From the NCBI RefSeq assembly GCF_032854445.1, contig NC_088305.1:19639717-19703716 (forward strand): a DNA stretch of 64,000 bases, given 5' to 3'. Both the position numbers and the translations under genes were made by a program. The notes under the pieces are model-generated. The model was not told the DNA's origin and did not search any database. It saw only the letters and a list, made by a program, of their open reading frames with translations. Each line of letters begins with the position of its first letter. Position 1 is the first letter of the stretch. The DNA is from Liolophura sinensis. Lineage: Eukaryota > Mollusca > Polyplacophora > Chitonida > Chitonidae. Of this stretch, positions 21,153 through 35,800 are shown in pieces.

Positions 21153-24100
21153 CTGAAACAAATATGAGAAAAAATAGAATGAATTAAACATGCAAAACTT
21201 ACTGAAGGGTAAAACTGGCTTTTAGACTTGGCGTGAGGGGATATAACATGAATCTTCAAAGAAAATTTCATAAAAATCTTTATCTGAAGCAGTTACTGCA
21301 CAAAAACCAACCATCGATCAAAATCAAGTAAATCGTTAAATATGCAAAATTTATGCATGGGTCAGGCCGGCTTTCTAACTTAATCTGAGTTTCCACAAAG
21401 TACACAAACGGCACACAAGTCTGACAATATTTGGAAGAGTTATTGCAACCAACCAACCAATTAGTTACTGCACAAAAACCAACCATCAACCAAAACCAAA
21501 TAAATCTTTAAATATGCAACTTAAACTTATGCATGGTTCAAACTGGCTTTCAAACTTAATCTGAGTTTCCACAAAGTATTAAAACGGCACACGTCAGACA
21601 ATATTTGGAAGAGTTATTGCACAGAAAAACCAAGTGTGACAGGAGGATGGACAAAACTTAATATCCCTAGGTTTTTTTTTTTTTTAGAAAGTGTGGGGTT
21701 AAAAGGTAATATGAAGGGTAGAAATTTGAATATTGAGTTACGATGGCCTTTAAATTGTGCATGAAGTATAATCTTTACAACTGCAATCTGTAACCTTCTA
21801 TATCTAGAACACTCTTACTTTATCAGAATATTGCAATCTGAATGGTGGGGTCCTTGTACAAAAGCCAAAACATTTACAAAAAAGTTAAGATTTCTGAGAG
21901 GGTTCTTTTTTATAATAACGTCTGTAAGTCGAGCTAGACTGGACGAGGGTAGTGTACCCTAAGTCCTCAATCTTTCTGCATACTGTATATAAAAGAGCAA
22001 CTTTCATTTTGGTGACAAAACTACATTGGTTGGGTTGACCAATTTTAGGATTTCACAAAAGTATCATTTTATCAGTCTATGCAGAATGTTCTCAGAATAT
22101 GCCTGAGTAAACACCCTGCAAACATGCGGAAAGGTTGAAGAATTACAGTAGCCTGTGGACTTACCCCTCCCCTGTTAAGGCACAGCAGCCCTGTATGTGC
22201 CAGCCATGGTCCTTGATTGACGTGAGATTAAGCTGCTGGGAGATTTCTGCCGATGACATTGATCCCTTGATGTCTTGTTTGTTAGCATATATAAGTACTG
22301 CAGCTTTTTTCAAATCCTGCAACAAAGGTGAAGAAGGCAAGAATTATACACTATTATCCCCATCCCTGTACACAAAGACATTGCAGTGGACCTGGTGGAC
22401 ACTACTATCCCCATCCTGTACACAAAGACATCGCAGTGGACCTGGTGGACACTACTATCCCCATCCCTGTACACAAAGACATCGCAGTGGACCTGGTGGA
22501 CACTACTATCCCCATCCCTGTACACAAAGACATTGCAGTGGACCTGGTGGACACTACTATCCCCATCCCTGTACACAAAGACATCGCAGTGGACCTGGTG
22601 GACACTACTATCCCCATCCCTGTACACAAAGACATCGCAGTGGACCTGGTGGACACTACTATCCCCATCCCTGTACACAAAGACATCGCAGTGGACCTTG
22701 TGGGACACTACTATCCCCATCCCTGTACACAAAGACATCGCAGTGGACCTGGTGGACACTACTATCCCCATCCCTGTACACAAAGACATCGCAGTGGACC
22801 TGGTGGACACTACTATCCCCATCCCTGTACACAAAGACATCGCAGTGGACCTGGTGGACACTACTATCCCCATCCCTGTACACAAAGACATTGCAGTGGA
22901 CCTGGTGGACACTACTATCCCCATCCCTGTACACAAAGACATTGCAGTGGACCAGGGTGGAATCTACACCTTGTTACCCGTGTACATGTAAGTACAGTAC
23001 ACCATAACTGGTCCCAATGAAGTCAACAAATATACTTCCTGGAATTTTCTGCATTTTAAAACTCTTAAGTGTGTAATTTTGGAGCCCTTGTTGTGGGTTT
23101 CCAAACATTTATTTGCTTGTTGTTTAATGCTAAACTGATATGATGGCAGTCAGTTTCCCAGGTGTGGAGTACAGATATTTACACCTCAGCAGTCCCACGT
23201 GTGGACTACAGACATTTACACCACAGCAGTCCCAGGTGTGGACTACAGACATTTACACCGCAGCAGTCCCACGTGTGGACTACAGACATTTACACCGCAG
23301 TGGTCCCACGTGTGGAGTACAGATATTTACACCACAGTGGTCCCAGGTGTAAAGTACAGATGTTTACACCGCAGTGGTCCCATGTGTGGAGTACAGATAT
23401 TTACATCACAGTGGTCCCATGTGTGGAGTACAGACATTTACACCGCAGCGGTCCCACATGTGGAGTACAGATATAGTTACACCGCAGTAGTCCGGAGTAC
23501 AGGTATTTACACCACAGCAGTCCCAGGTGTGTGGAGTGCAGACATTTACACCACAGCGGTCCCAAGTGTGGAATACCGATATAGTCACACCGCAGCGGTC
23601 CCACGTGTGGAGTACAGATATTTACACCGCAGCAGTCCCCATGTGTGGAGTACAGATATTTACACCACAGTGGTCTCACATGTGGAGTACAGATATTTAC
23701 ACCACAGTGGTCTCACATGTGGAGTACAGATATTTACACCGCAGTGGTCCCACGTGTGGAGTACAGATATTTACACCATAGTGATCCCACATGTGGAGTA
23801 CAGATATTTACATCACAGTGGTCCCACGTGTGGAGTACAGATATTTACACTACATCGGTCCCACGTGTGGAGTACAGATATTTACACTACATCGGTCCCA
23901 CGTGTGGAGTAGAGATATTTACACCGCAGTGGTCCCATGTGTGGAGTACAGATATTTACACCGCAGTGGTCCCACGTGTGGAGTACAGATATTTACACTA
24001 CAGCGGTCCCACGTGTGGAGTACACATATTTACACCAGTGGTCCCATGTGTGGAGTACAGATATTTACACTGCAGCGGTCCCACGTGTGGAGTACACATA

Positions 24101-26826
24101 TTTACACCGCAGTGGTCCCATGTGTGGAGTACAGATATTTACACCGCATTCGTCCCACATGTGGAGTACAGATATTTACACCGCAGTGGTCCCACGTGTG
24201 GAGCACACATATTTACACCACAGTGGTGGATGACAAGGAGTCATCAGTGAGCATTACACTACCCAAATGGCTGCACAAGCCGAGTTCTCTGACATTTTGT
24301 TTTTCACTTTGGCCACATGAACAGTGAAAGCAGGAGAATCTACAACTTCCCTGTCCACAGCCAGGTTTGAACCCACACTTCGTGCATCCTAGTTTCACAA
24401 AATATATGCAACCCATGTGGGCTTAAAATTGCAGAGTAAGGCAGTATCTTGGCATTATGCTACCATAGCAGAATAAGCACATATGTATTTATTTAAGAAT
24501 TCAGGGAAAACAGCTCCTCTCACAATCCAATACAGTTTTTATCTCTTTTGCCCGAGGCAAGTTCTTTTTTAATGGAGTGTACCGGGTCTAGATATAGATA
24601 TCTGAAATCAATTTTCAAGGTTAGTTTAGTACAGCCGTCCATTTCATCTACACCTGGCATACACCTGATAGGACAGAGCCAGACTCTGTTAATACCAGAG
24701 GGGAATCTATTCCCCAGGCTGTCTTCAGACTCTATCCCAGAGCCTGTCACCACAAGAGACACAATCCAGACAACCACGGAAAAACAATCATGCAAATATA
24801 CTTATATACACCCTCAGAACAGCATGATTATCTCCCCTTGCAATTCCCAGGTACTCATGACATTCACGGTCACCCACCTTTCTATGTGATACTAGATTAC
24901 TGAGACGAGGCTTGTGCATATATGGGTGCCATCAGCGCAGTGATTTCCCCTAAAGTTTGAGGATAATTACTGATAAAGGAGTATCAGATATTTAATATGT
25001 ATTTTCAGATTCCTTGAGTTTAAATCTGTATCAATGGTATAATATCAAGCAACTACCCACATCTGAATTAATCAAAAGCATCCAAAATAAAAATGAACTA
25101 TTTACTCACATATTAGCTAATGAATATTAAGTTATTCAACAGAGCAGCGCCTACGAAAGACGGCATAAAAAGAGAGTTCGAAGAAGTAATAGCATATTCC
25201 AAGGCCAGGAGTGGGTATTTCTGTAGAGTTAAAGGCAAAGCAGGTCACTGTTCTTCGTGTGGCATGTGAGAAAAGAGATGTCAGTGCAAGTCTAATCGAC
25301 TGGGTATGGTACAAGATCGGTATATTCACCATCAAAGCAGTCACCTCAGATCAGGTGACGTAATGAACGAGCCCAAGCCTATTGGAGATGTAATCTCAAT
25401 GGAGGTACTCGGTAAATCTCTATTTTAGAATGGTACTCATAACTCACCTCATGTGACAGCATCTTGTACAACTCCTCCTTTGTAATGGATAGCCTCTCTC
25501 TATCCGTGCTGTCCACAACCAGTATCACAAACTGAAAGTGAAAGTCAAGCCTGATTCACAACACAATTTATTTCTTTGTTTGTTTTAAACAATGTACTCA
25601 TGAATATTAGATTTAATCTAATTCTTCAACCTTTTTAACTGCCTCTGCGACCAATATTTTGAAACATTCTGAGAGAACTATGGGATGTAGGTAAAAAATT
25701 TGCACAGTTTTATGAATCTTGCATCTTTAACGGCACAAACAAATCAATTTTGGTGTCATTTTCATAATAATTGTGAAAAAAGTGCTTTAGTGTTTGAAAA
25801 GGTTGAAGTTTTAGTGTAAAAAGTGTTTGGTCCCGCGTATGGCCGGAGAGGAAGGCAGTATGAACAGAGTGAGACACAATTAGCCTCATGTCGCAATTAT
25901 AGCTCTGCAACCTCTAAATTTTACACCCAGGAGTCTCTCACCAATGCAGTCACTGTGAGTTCAAGTCCAGCTCATGCTGGCTTCCTTTCTGGCCGTATGT
26001 GGAAAGGTCTGTCAGCAACTTGCGGATGATCATGGGTTTCCCCAAGGCTCTGCCCAGTTCCCACCCTCCGTAATGCTGACCGCCATCACATAAGTGAAAT
26101 ATTCTTGAGTATGGCGTGAAACACCAATCAAATAAATAAATAAATAAATCTAAATTTGACACTGAATTTGACTTACAAGTAAAATTCCATCCATGAGCAA
26201 CTTACTGAAGTTTTCTCATGATTGTCATTAATTTTGTATTAATCTTTAGAAAGGAGTTTTGAGGTTTGTTTCTGATGACATCCTACTGGAACAAGTTACA
26301 TTTCAGCACCAAACTTTAAAGGTGGAGAAAACATAAAAATGATACAGATGAAAGGGTTTGAAAAATTAGTTGTAAATGTGGTCTTGATTATTTTTTTGAT
26401 TTTCCTTTAAAGATAAAAAGATATTGAAAATAATTTTTGTATGGTGGGTATTTGGGACAGCCTCTTCATATACATTGTCTCTTTGTGTAATAATGTCATA
26501 AATGAGGATGTATCACATGTTTAATAAATATATTTTCATTAAAATATGGTTAATTCAGCTAACAAATGTGTTCAACGTGGGTCTTGATCATATTTGTATT
26601 CTTAATATATTCATATATATTTTCATAGTTCAGATCAAGTGCATGTCTTTTGGATATAAACAACCAATTTACATTCAAATAAATTTATTACATATGTATC
26701 ACATTCTTATTTATAACATTATTATGCAAAGACGATAAGTACCAAGAGTTGGTCCTAAATACCCATCATACAAAAATATTTTTTCCTGAAGACCGTATTT
26801 GCAAATATGTTTTCACATTCTTATAC

Positions 26827-26887
<61 letters not shown>

Positions 26888-29800
26888 TGCCTGTAAAATA
26901 CATTTTATGGGTAAAATTATAGATCAAATGTAGTATTGCCCTAAATACATTACTGTTTCATGAATATCTCATTCTGACTTAATGCCACATCGGCAATATT
27001 TCAGCCATAATGTGATGAATTTCAGCCATATCATGATGAATTTCAGCCATATCGTAGTGACTTTTCATATTTAATACTGTCAGTGGTCAAAATAAGCAGT
27101 GATGTGGATGGAAATCAAACAGAGACTGAATGGAACGAGGGAGAGCATGACATAAAACAGGCAGGCTGGCAGAGGCTGGAGAATGGAAGAAACCAGGCAG
27201 AGTCATGACAGATACCAGGTATAGCATGACAGAAACCAGGCAGAGCACGACAGAAACCAGGCAGATTGGCAGAGGCTCGTGAGTGGAGGAAACCAGGCAG
27301 AGCACAACAAAAACCTGGCAGACTGGCAGAGGCTCATGAGTGGAAGAAATCAGAAGGAGTGGAGGACACCATGTAGAGAGTTGAAACCGGACAGAAAGTG
27401 GTGGAAACCAGGAGATGAATGTAAAGGCATGATCCCCCTGGGGCTCATACAGCTTGGCACACCTGAAACTCGTGCAGACTATGCTAACCTGTGTGTTGGT
27501 AAAGTAGGTGTTCCACGCAGACCTCAGAGACTCCTGGCCCCCAATATCCCACATCAGGAAGTGGATGTTCTTCCATACAACTTCTTCCACATTGCTCCCT
27601 ATCGTTGGAGACGTATGCACAACTTCATTCATCAAACTGAAAACAAAACAGAACAAAACTTACTCATCTGTAAGCATGTACTGTAAGTCCCATGTAAGCA
27701 TATACAGCATTTACAGTTCTTTCATTAATACTGGACGAAACCTCTGTTGCATAGGGGGTTACAGTTAACATGCCAGCACCATGCAAGGACCAAGGAGCAT
27801 CCTACAAATGCGGTTGAGTTTAAATCCAGCTCATGCTAGCTTCCTCTTCGAAGTACGAGGGAAGGTCTGCTTCCTGCAGATGGTCATGGGTTTCCTCCGT
27901 AGCCTGCCTGGTTTCCTCCCACCATAATGCTGGCCACTGTCGTACAACTGAAATATTCTTGAGTATGGCACAAAGCACCAATCAAATAAATGAATAAATA
28001 TTAACACTGGTTAGATATCTATACATGGATGGTTCCCACTCTTTCCCGAATATGGAAATCCAGATTTTTTCCAGACTTGTGTATGTATTATACATTTGTT
28101 TAGTTTATTCATTTATCTGATCTGTGTTTTATGCCGAACTCAAGAACGTTTCTCTTATACAACGGTGGCCATCAATGTGATGGGAGGAACTGGACTCAGC
28201 CTGGGGGAAACCCACGGCCATCTGCAGGTTGCTGCAGATCCTCTCCAGATATGTCCAAAGAGAAAGCCAGCATGAGCTGGACTTGAACTCACAGGGACTG
28301 CATAGGTGTGAGGATTCTGGGTCACTGCTCCGTGCAAAGCCAAACTACACCGGACCAAATGTATATATGCACTGATAAAGTATCCCACGTGAAGTTGAAA
28401 GATTATCCCACGTGAAGTTGAAAAATTATCCCACATGAAGTTGAAAAAGTATCCCACGTGAAGTTGAAAAAGTATCCCACGTGAAGGTTAAAAGGCATAA
28501 CTTTTGTCTTTGTAATGTTGCATAACCGAGACATTGACATTCAAAATATGCAAAATCCCAAACACTGAGCAAATTGAAAGCATCCCGATGTTATCAATTT
28601 TGAAAGATGTAAATCAAGGCACAATTTCTTACATGTACGTCACCCTTAACCTTGTGTGCCTTTTAACCATACGCGTGTGGGGAAACGAGTAACACATAAT
28701 AATTCTGGTTTCTTTAACACTATGCATCCCATGCATGGTAACATAAGAAATCCAGATTCAAAAGTGATTTATTGAGTCACCAAGTAAATCCCCCTCCCCC
28801 CTGGCTATGGTCGATTTCGTCTGTTTTCACACCTCTTCCTGAATAGTTCATGACATATTGTTTGTTGTCTTTTAATTTAACTAAATCTGTATCATTTGTG
28901 TAACCCTATCAGAAAAACAACTTTACTCCTGACTCAACCCAATATCAAATCTCAACACTAACCTTCGCCCATTTTGGTGACATAATACTGGGAAAAGCTC
29001 AAAGCTCTAACACACTGTAACAAACACTGAGCTATGTGTACAGGATTTATGTACACATTTAATACATGTATTTCACACATTTGGCCGTGCACCCATTACA
29101 AGTCTGTGTATTTCACAAATTTGGGTGCGCGCCCATTACAAGTCCATGTATTTCACGCATTTGACCATGCACCTGTTACAAGTCAGCGTATTTCATGCAT
29201 TTGGCCATAGACCTGTTACAAGTGCGCGTATTTCACACATTTGGCCGTGCACCTGTTACAAGTCCGCATATTTCACGCATTTGGCCGTGCACCTGGTACA
29301 AGCCCACATATTTCACGCATTTTGCCATACACCTGTTACAAGCCCGCATATTTCATGCATTTGGCCATGCACCTGTTACAAGCCCGCGTATTTCACGTGT
29401 TTGGCATGCACCTGTTACAAGTCCGCCTATTTCACACATTTGGTCATGCACCTGTTACAAGTCCGCCTATTTCACACATTTGGTCATGCACCTGTTACAA
29501 GTTCGCGTATTTCATGCATTTAGCCATGCACCTGTTACAAGTCCGCATATTTCACGCATTTGGCCATGCACCTGTTACAAGCCCACATATTTCATGCATT
29601 TTGCCATACACCTGTTACAAGCCCGCATATTTCACGCATTTGGCCATGCACCTGTTACAAGCCCGCGTATTTCACGTGTTTGCCTTGCCCCTGTTACAAG
29701 CCCGCATATTTCACGCATTTGGCACAACACCTGTTATAAGCCCATGTATTTCACGCATTTAGCAGTGCACCTGTTACAAGTCCGTATATTTCATGCATTT

Positions 29801-32800
29801 GGCAGTGCACCTGTTACAAGTATGTGTATTATTATGATTACGCTGATATCCTGCACCTGTCAGGTCTTTTCGCAGGTTGAGTTTTCATAACCTAATCCCG
29901 GACTCTAAAATCAATAGAACTATCATATTCCAGGAAAATAAGCAAATCAGTCACGGACGAAATCTATGATCATTTAGGGTAGATGCGGTAATAAAAAAAT
30001 ATATAAATGCCATGATTAAATTTCCTGTAGAACAATACTTAAATGTTTAGGAAAAAAAAATCAATAAAAATCATTTACAGCATAACTATAGTAAATGCAT
30101 GTACATGTATATTATGTACAGAAATGACTGTCAATGTGACAATGTCTTTTTTCCACAATACAGCGCTCCTTTTGCAGGATGTCAGTATTCCTCATACATG
30201 TAGGCTTAGCCGGGGGAGGGGTAGGGGGAGGGGGACGCCAAATTCTGACAGAATTAACACGAGAGAGATGCAGAAAATAGGAGAAAATCGGAAATAAGAT
30301 GGCCTGATTTCAAATTCTGGCTAAATCTATGGCATTCCTACCGATATGTGTTCCCTGAAGAACCCTGACTAAAAAGTAGAAATGTGCATCAGTGTATTAA
30401 AACTCCGTGTGCTGGCAGATTATGTTTTCCAACTTACACTTTCTGAGTATGACATAAAACACCAATCATGTAAATAAATTAACTTCTACTTCTTTTTGTT
30501 TGGCCATTCCAAATTTTCACTAAATACATGTAGCAGACAGAAGCCATGTTTTACTTATTTCCTTGTTCTTTACATGTACAAGAAAATTTCACTGAAAAGA
30601 AAATTATTTAACAAGTGTGGCTGTATTTGAACCCTCAAATTCCCTGTTAGAACTAGCGACAGAGTTGACTTCTCTGCCACCAAGTGTGTCCGGTCAAGGA
30701 GACTCGAGGACGAGCTATGCAGAAGGTCCAAATGACTACAGAATGCACTGTTTTCTTCTGTGATGTGGCAATTCACATGTACATGTACATCATATAACTG
30801 TGACATAATTAAGGGACGGCCGTAAGTGAGAAGGTCTACCAGCAACCTGCGGATGGTCGTGGGTTTCCCCCGGGCTGTGCCCGGTTTCCTCCCACCGTAA
30901 TGCTGGCTGCTGTCGTATAAGTGAAATATTCTTGAGTACGGTGTAAAACACCAATCAAATAAATAAATTAATAATTAAGGGAAGAAGTAATAAGTTCACA
31001 GCTTTGGGCAGTCTTTATACAAGTTTATGAGTTCCCCGTTACGAAGCCAAACAGGACGCCATTGATGATAGCTTCCCTTCCCTTCATTCTCACCGCTCAA
31101 TACAGAGGTAGGTCATGTAAACAGTACACTTTCTGATAGCTAATTAAACAGGTAAGCCTGGTAAGCTGCAGCTCTCACGTCTGTACTCAGGTCCTCATGC
31201 AGCTACAGGCACAATGACCTTCTCTGCTAACCACATACTAAATGACCTATAAAAGCTGTACCTTTTTGTCTGAATCCGACAATTCTCTTCACCTCAGTTT
31301 GCTCCTTTGACGTTTGTTTGGCAGGACTGATCAGTACCAAAAGTAATATTTTATGACATTTATTTGTATCTGAAAACAGTCCATATTTAGGCTGTTTACT
31401 GTACAGGAGAATGCAGATCAATTTCTAATTAACACAGTTCAGGCAAAGCTGATAGAGCAATGTAAATATACCCTACTTTTTCAACTCTTTCAACCACCTT
31501 TGCAACATATATAATGAAACATTTTAAGAGAACTAATTTGCACAGTTTTATGAACCTTGCATTTTTAGTGACACAAACAATTCATTTTAGCATCATTTTC
31601 ATAATAACTGTATGCTTAAACTCCACAGTAAAAAGCGCCTTAGTGGTTGAAAAGGTTGAAGATTTACAGTACAGTGCCCATCTGAGCAAAATGTTGCCAT
31701 TGCATCAGGAAATTGCAGCACGAGTAGTTATTAAGCTAAACATTTTCACATTTTTTATCATTCGTACCTCTGTAACAAGGCAAGAGAGGTGATCTGTAAA
31801 TTAATATCAACAAAACTTAATATATATAAATATAACTTAAACTTAAAAGCTTAATATTTTTGACAAGCCACATGACAGGGTAGGGCTACTTTTATCTTCA
31901 GCTGCCAAGAGTCTGATTTTAACCCTAACCCTTCGGCTATTGGTGGTGAGATAATACCGACAAAAGAATTCTGTGTGGCGATGGTCCATTAACCCTCCCT
32001 TACATGTAGCCAAAGCGTTGATCTGTTCAAATCACATTATACTACGGTACTTCAAAACATAAGGCAAAGTGTCTTTAATGCAGCTGAGTTAAGATATTTC
32101 CATCGTAAATTTTTTTGATCTTTGAAAGGAAAGAGCATATAGGCGTAGGCATGCCAGAATGAGAACAGATTCAGCAGTGAAGCATCCTACAGCTCTCAGA
32201 TCTGTTAATGTCAACCACTACTGAGGTCATCATGTACTGAGCAATGTCACAGATGTAGGCCTGTAAGTGCACACCCCATCATCACAATCATCCCTCAGGA
32301 GCATCAAAGGATTTACTTGTCAATTACAGCTTTGAGCAAAACACATTCATGACTACCGTATGCACTCTAAAAATTTCTCATTCTGGAGAAAAATACCCTG
32401 TACGTGAAAACATATTTACTTTTGTTGCTGAAACTCAGCTTTTCACAGGTGGATATTATCCTCACTTCTACACAAAACTCAAAACGTTTAAGTTTTATTT
32501 AAGATGAACAGAATCAGGAAAAGAAAAAGAAGTGATTTCATCAGTGGTCATGCTTAAAACTTTAGATCAAATACAGTACTTGTACTTTCATACACACAAT
32601 GTTGTGACAATCATGACCAGGTGATCTGCACAGGTCCCCACTTTGATAACAGGATTATTACAATCAAATATCACCTGAATATACACGTCATATCAATACT
32701 TATCCTTTACTCAGTATTTTAATCCATATTACATTGTTAATACGTACTGTTCAGTTTAATATCTCCAAATACGTTCAGACATGGGCCGACTGTCAGTGTA

Positions 32801-35800
32801 TCTTTTGGCCACAATGGGTGTACGATCGATGGCTGGGACCTGGCTGTAGAGTACATGAACAAGGCAAATCCTACCCAGCTACCATGGCTACTCAAACATG
32901 GACTGATATACATGCGTATAAACTAGTTAACGGCACAGAAAACAGTAACACGAGGTGTATCTGTCAGATGAAAGGCCATCAAAAACTGTCCACAAAAATA
33001 GTTGGATTTAAAATTTTTGAATTTTTTCAACCCAGGAAAATGCATTTGAAACTTTGGATTTTATGGATTACCTTTTCTTACCATATTGCGACCGGTGACG
33101 TCACATAAGGTTTTTGCCACTCAACTCATACATGTAGATCTATGAATGCACGAACCCAGTGTACTTTGAAACACATTCATGACTACCATATGTACTCTAA
33201 AATTTCTCATTCTGGAGGAAAATACCCTGTTCGTGAAAAAATATTTACTTCTGTTGCTGAAACTCAGCTTTTCACAGGTGGATATTATCCTCACTTCTAC
33301 ACAAAACTCGAAACGTTTAAGTTTTATTTAATATGAACAGAATCAGGAAAAGAAAAAGAAAAAGTATGGGTGCGATGTCAGTGATACCCCCTTGGTCACT
33401 ACAGGTAACAGTAGATTCTGATGTTTTCAAACTATATTACTCCGTTGAAAAATTCTAAAAAAAATAAATGGAACTATTTTCCTGGACAATTTTTAACGGC
33501 TTTTCACCTGAAATACACTTCATTTTAATGTTTTCTTCGCTTTTAAACTACAACAAAAAGACAAGTTTTTCTTTAATGTTACCAACATTTTGAAGTAACA
33601 GTAATTAATGTGATTAGGGATTACACTAACTGAATATAGCAAAAATTCTAGGGCTGAAATTGGCTGAAACCACTGTGGGTTTAGATATATTCATCTAAGG
33701 GAACGGTACTATTTTTGATCATCAAAGGGGCAATGCATGTTCACCGCAAAGTCTACCGTCCAATTACATGTACCTCCTATTTCTTGTGGGAGGACGGTTG
33801 GTGGAATGGTTTAGACGGTTGACGTATTGCTGGAGATGAAGTGTCCCACTCTCAGGTCGCTGGTTGAAAACATGCAATGGTTTCAGCCAATTTCAGCACT
33901 AGAATCTGTGCTATATTCAGAAAGTGTAATCCCCCATTAACGATTATACTGTTACTTAAAATCCACTTTCTAAATGACATCTATACCAGTCCACCAGTTT
34001 GAAGACGGGAACCCCTGATGATACAAATTCAATATGTGTACATCTTAAGATGATGCGCCGACAGTGAGATGAGACAAAGCGAAGACCTGGCTATTCACGC
34101 TCAGCGCTGACTTGATAATTAACGAGAGTTCAGGTGAATACCAGCAGCATTGTGGTGAGTATAACCATAAGGAAAATGGCTATCTGGTTACCATGACAAC
34201 CGCAAAATGGACAACTGTGAGCCGCGACACATCATCATCTGAGTACCTATGTATGCACCAAAAATTAAAACTCTATGTGGAAAACTGTTGGGAGTTATAG
34301 CCCGGACAGGAAATCATATCTATTTATATAATATATATAACGAAAATGGCTTTCTGGTTACCATGATAACCACGGAAATGGACATATGAGACTTGTCTGT
34401 GTATGTATGTATCCATCAAAAATTTAAACTCTACACAGAAAACTGTTGGAGTTATATGGATAGAAGGCAGGTGGACAAAATCGCTATAACATAATACACC
34501 TGGCCTAATGGTGGTGTGTCTCAAAACCGCTTCATAAAACCACAAGTCAACAAACTCTCTATTCCTGCAGCCCCAGGGGTTTTGTCTGATCAAAATACAC
34601 AGGGTTATCTTTTGTAAACTCTGCTGTTGCCTTGTTTCATAACACCTAACCTTGCCTGGACAATTAGGGTACATGTAGGTTGGGATGTTTGTTGTTTTGG
34701 TTTTACGTTTTCAATAAAATTTTGCATTTAAGATTTTACACGTAAATTTCACTGAAAATGAAAAAAGAAAAAAAAAAAAAAAATGAAGACGATGTTTCTA
34801 GAGAAATACTCAATAAAAACACAGAAATAGGTCCTGATTAGGATGGACATGTGGGGCCAACTGAATCAAAACATTATTTAAGGAAGGCCCAGGTGTCATG
34901 TATGGATAATTTAGACTGCACCCTGCCCACGTCCTGTACAAAAAGATGAATCAATGATTAAAGTATGAATTCTCAGTTGGTTAACGCTCTAGCGCAGCGT
35001 TATGACCCAGGAGCCTCTCACCAATGCGGTCGCTTTGAGTTCAAGTCCAGTTCGTGTTGGTTTCCTCTCCGGCCGTAAGTGGTCTGCAGCAACCTGCAGA
35101 TGGTCGTTGGTTACCTCTGGGCTCTACCCGGTTTCCTCCCACCATAATGCTGGTCGATGTCGTACAAGTGAAATATTCTTGAGCACTGTGTAAAACACCA
35201 ATCAAATAAATAAATAAAAAAAAGTATGAATTATAAAGTAGCCTTCACCATATAACATCTACATACATGCCTGTGTAAATGCAAGCATGTCTTGGGCATT
35301 CTACTCTCCCAAGACAGAAGCTACTGAAATTTCTGATTTTCATGTATTTGGTGAGTGTTTTATACACGATTACTCTTCACTACTTCTTTACTCCAGGAGA
35401 TGATAAAGCTTTACCAGTCATGAGTGGATTTGTCCTGAATCCAGTGCAAGGCTAACATGGGAGTATTAAAGACCACTGGGTCGTTTCATCTCTATTCATA
35501 TTGAAAAACTAGATATATTAATTTATTTGACATGTTTCAATTTATGTCGCACTGAAGTACATAGATATCTCATCACTAATGTGACGGTGGGAGGGGGCGG
35601 TGGGGAGAGACCCCACAATCAGGGGCAGGTGGCTGGTAGACCCTCCCATACAAACTAGATACAGATTATAGACATAATGTTAACAGCTTGCATAAAGACT
35701 GGCAACGTTTAGATGACTAAGCTACGTACATACGTACATGTATTTATAATACGCAAGATCACGGGTAGATTTACACAAACTGTGTAAGTGGTATATATTG

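Noticed and set aside
22135-23020. Open frames of 200-290 codons on both strands
   Set aside because: They are products of a 51-bp array, whose unit is a multiple of three. They have no start context and overlap an ARL5 exon.
23140-24327. Open frames of up to 237 codons with VWSTDIYT-like repeats
   Set aside because: They come from the 37-bp array read in rotating frames, inside an intron.
27087-27656. 189-codon minus-strand frame
   Set aside because: Only the part matching ARL5 exon 3 is coding; the rest is read-through into intron repeats.
29125-29890. Open frames of up to 231 codons
   Set aside because: They are artefacts of the 40-bp minisatellite.
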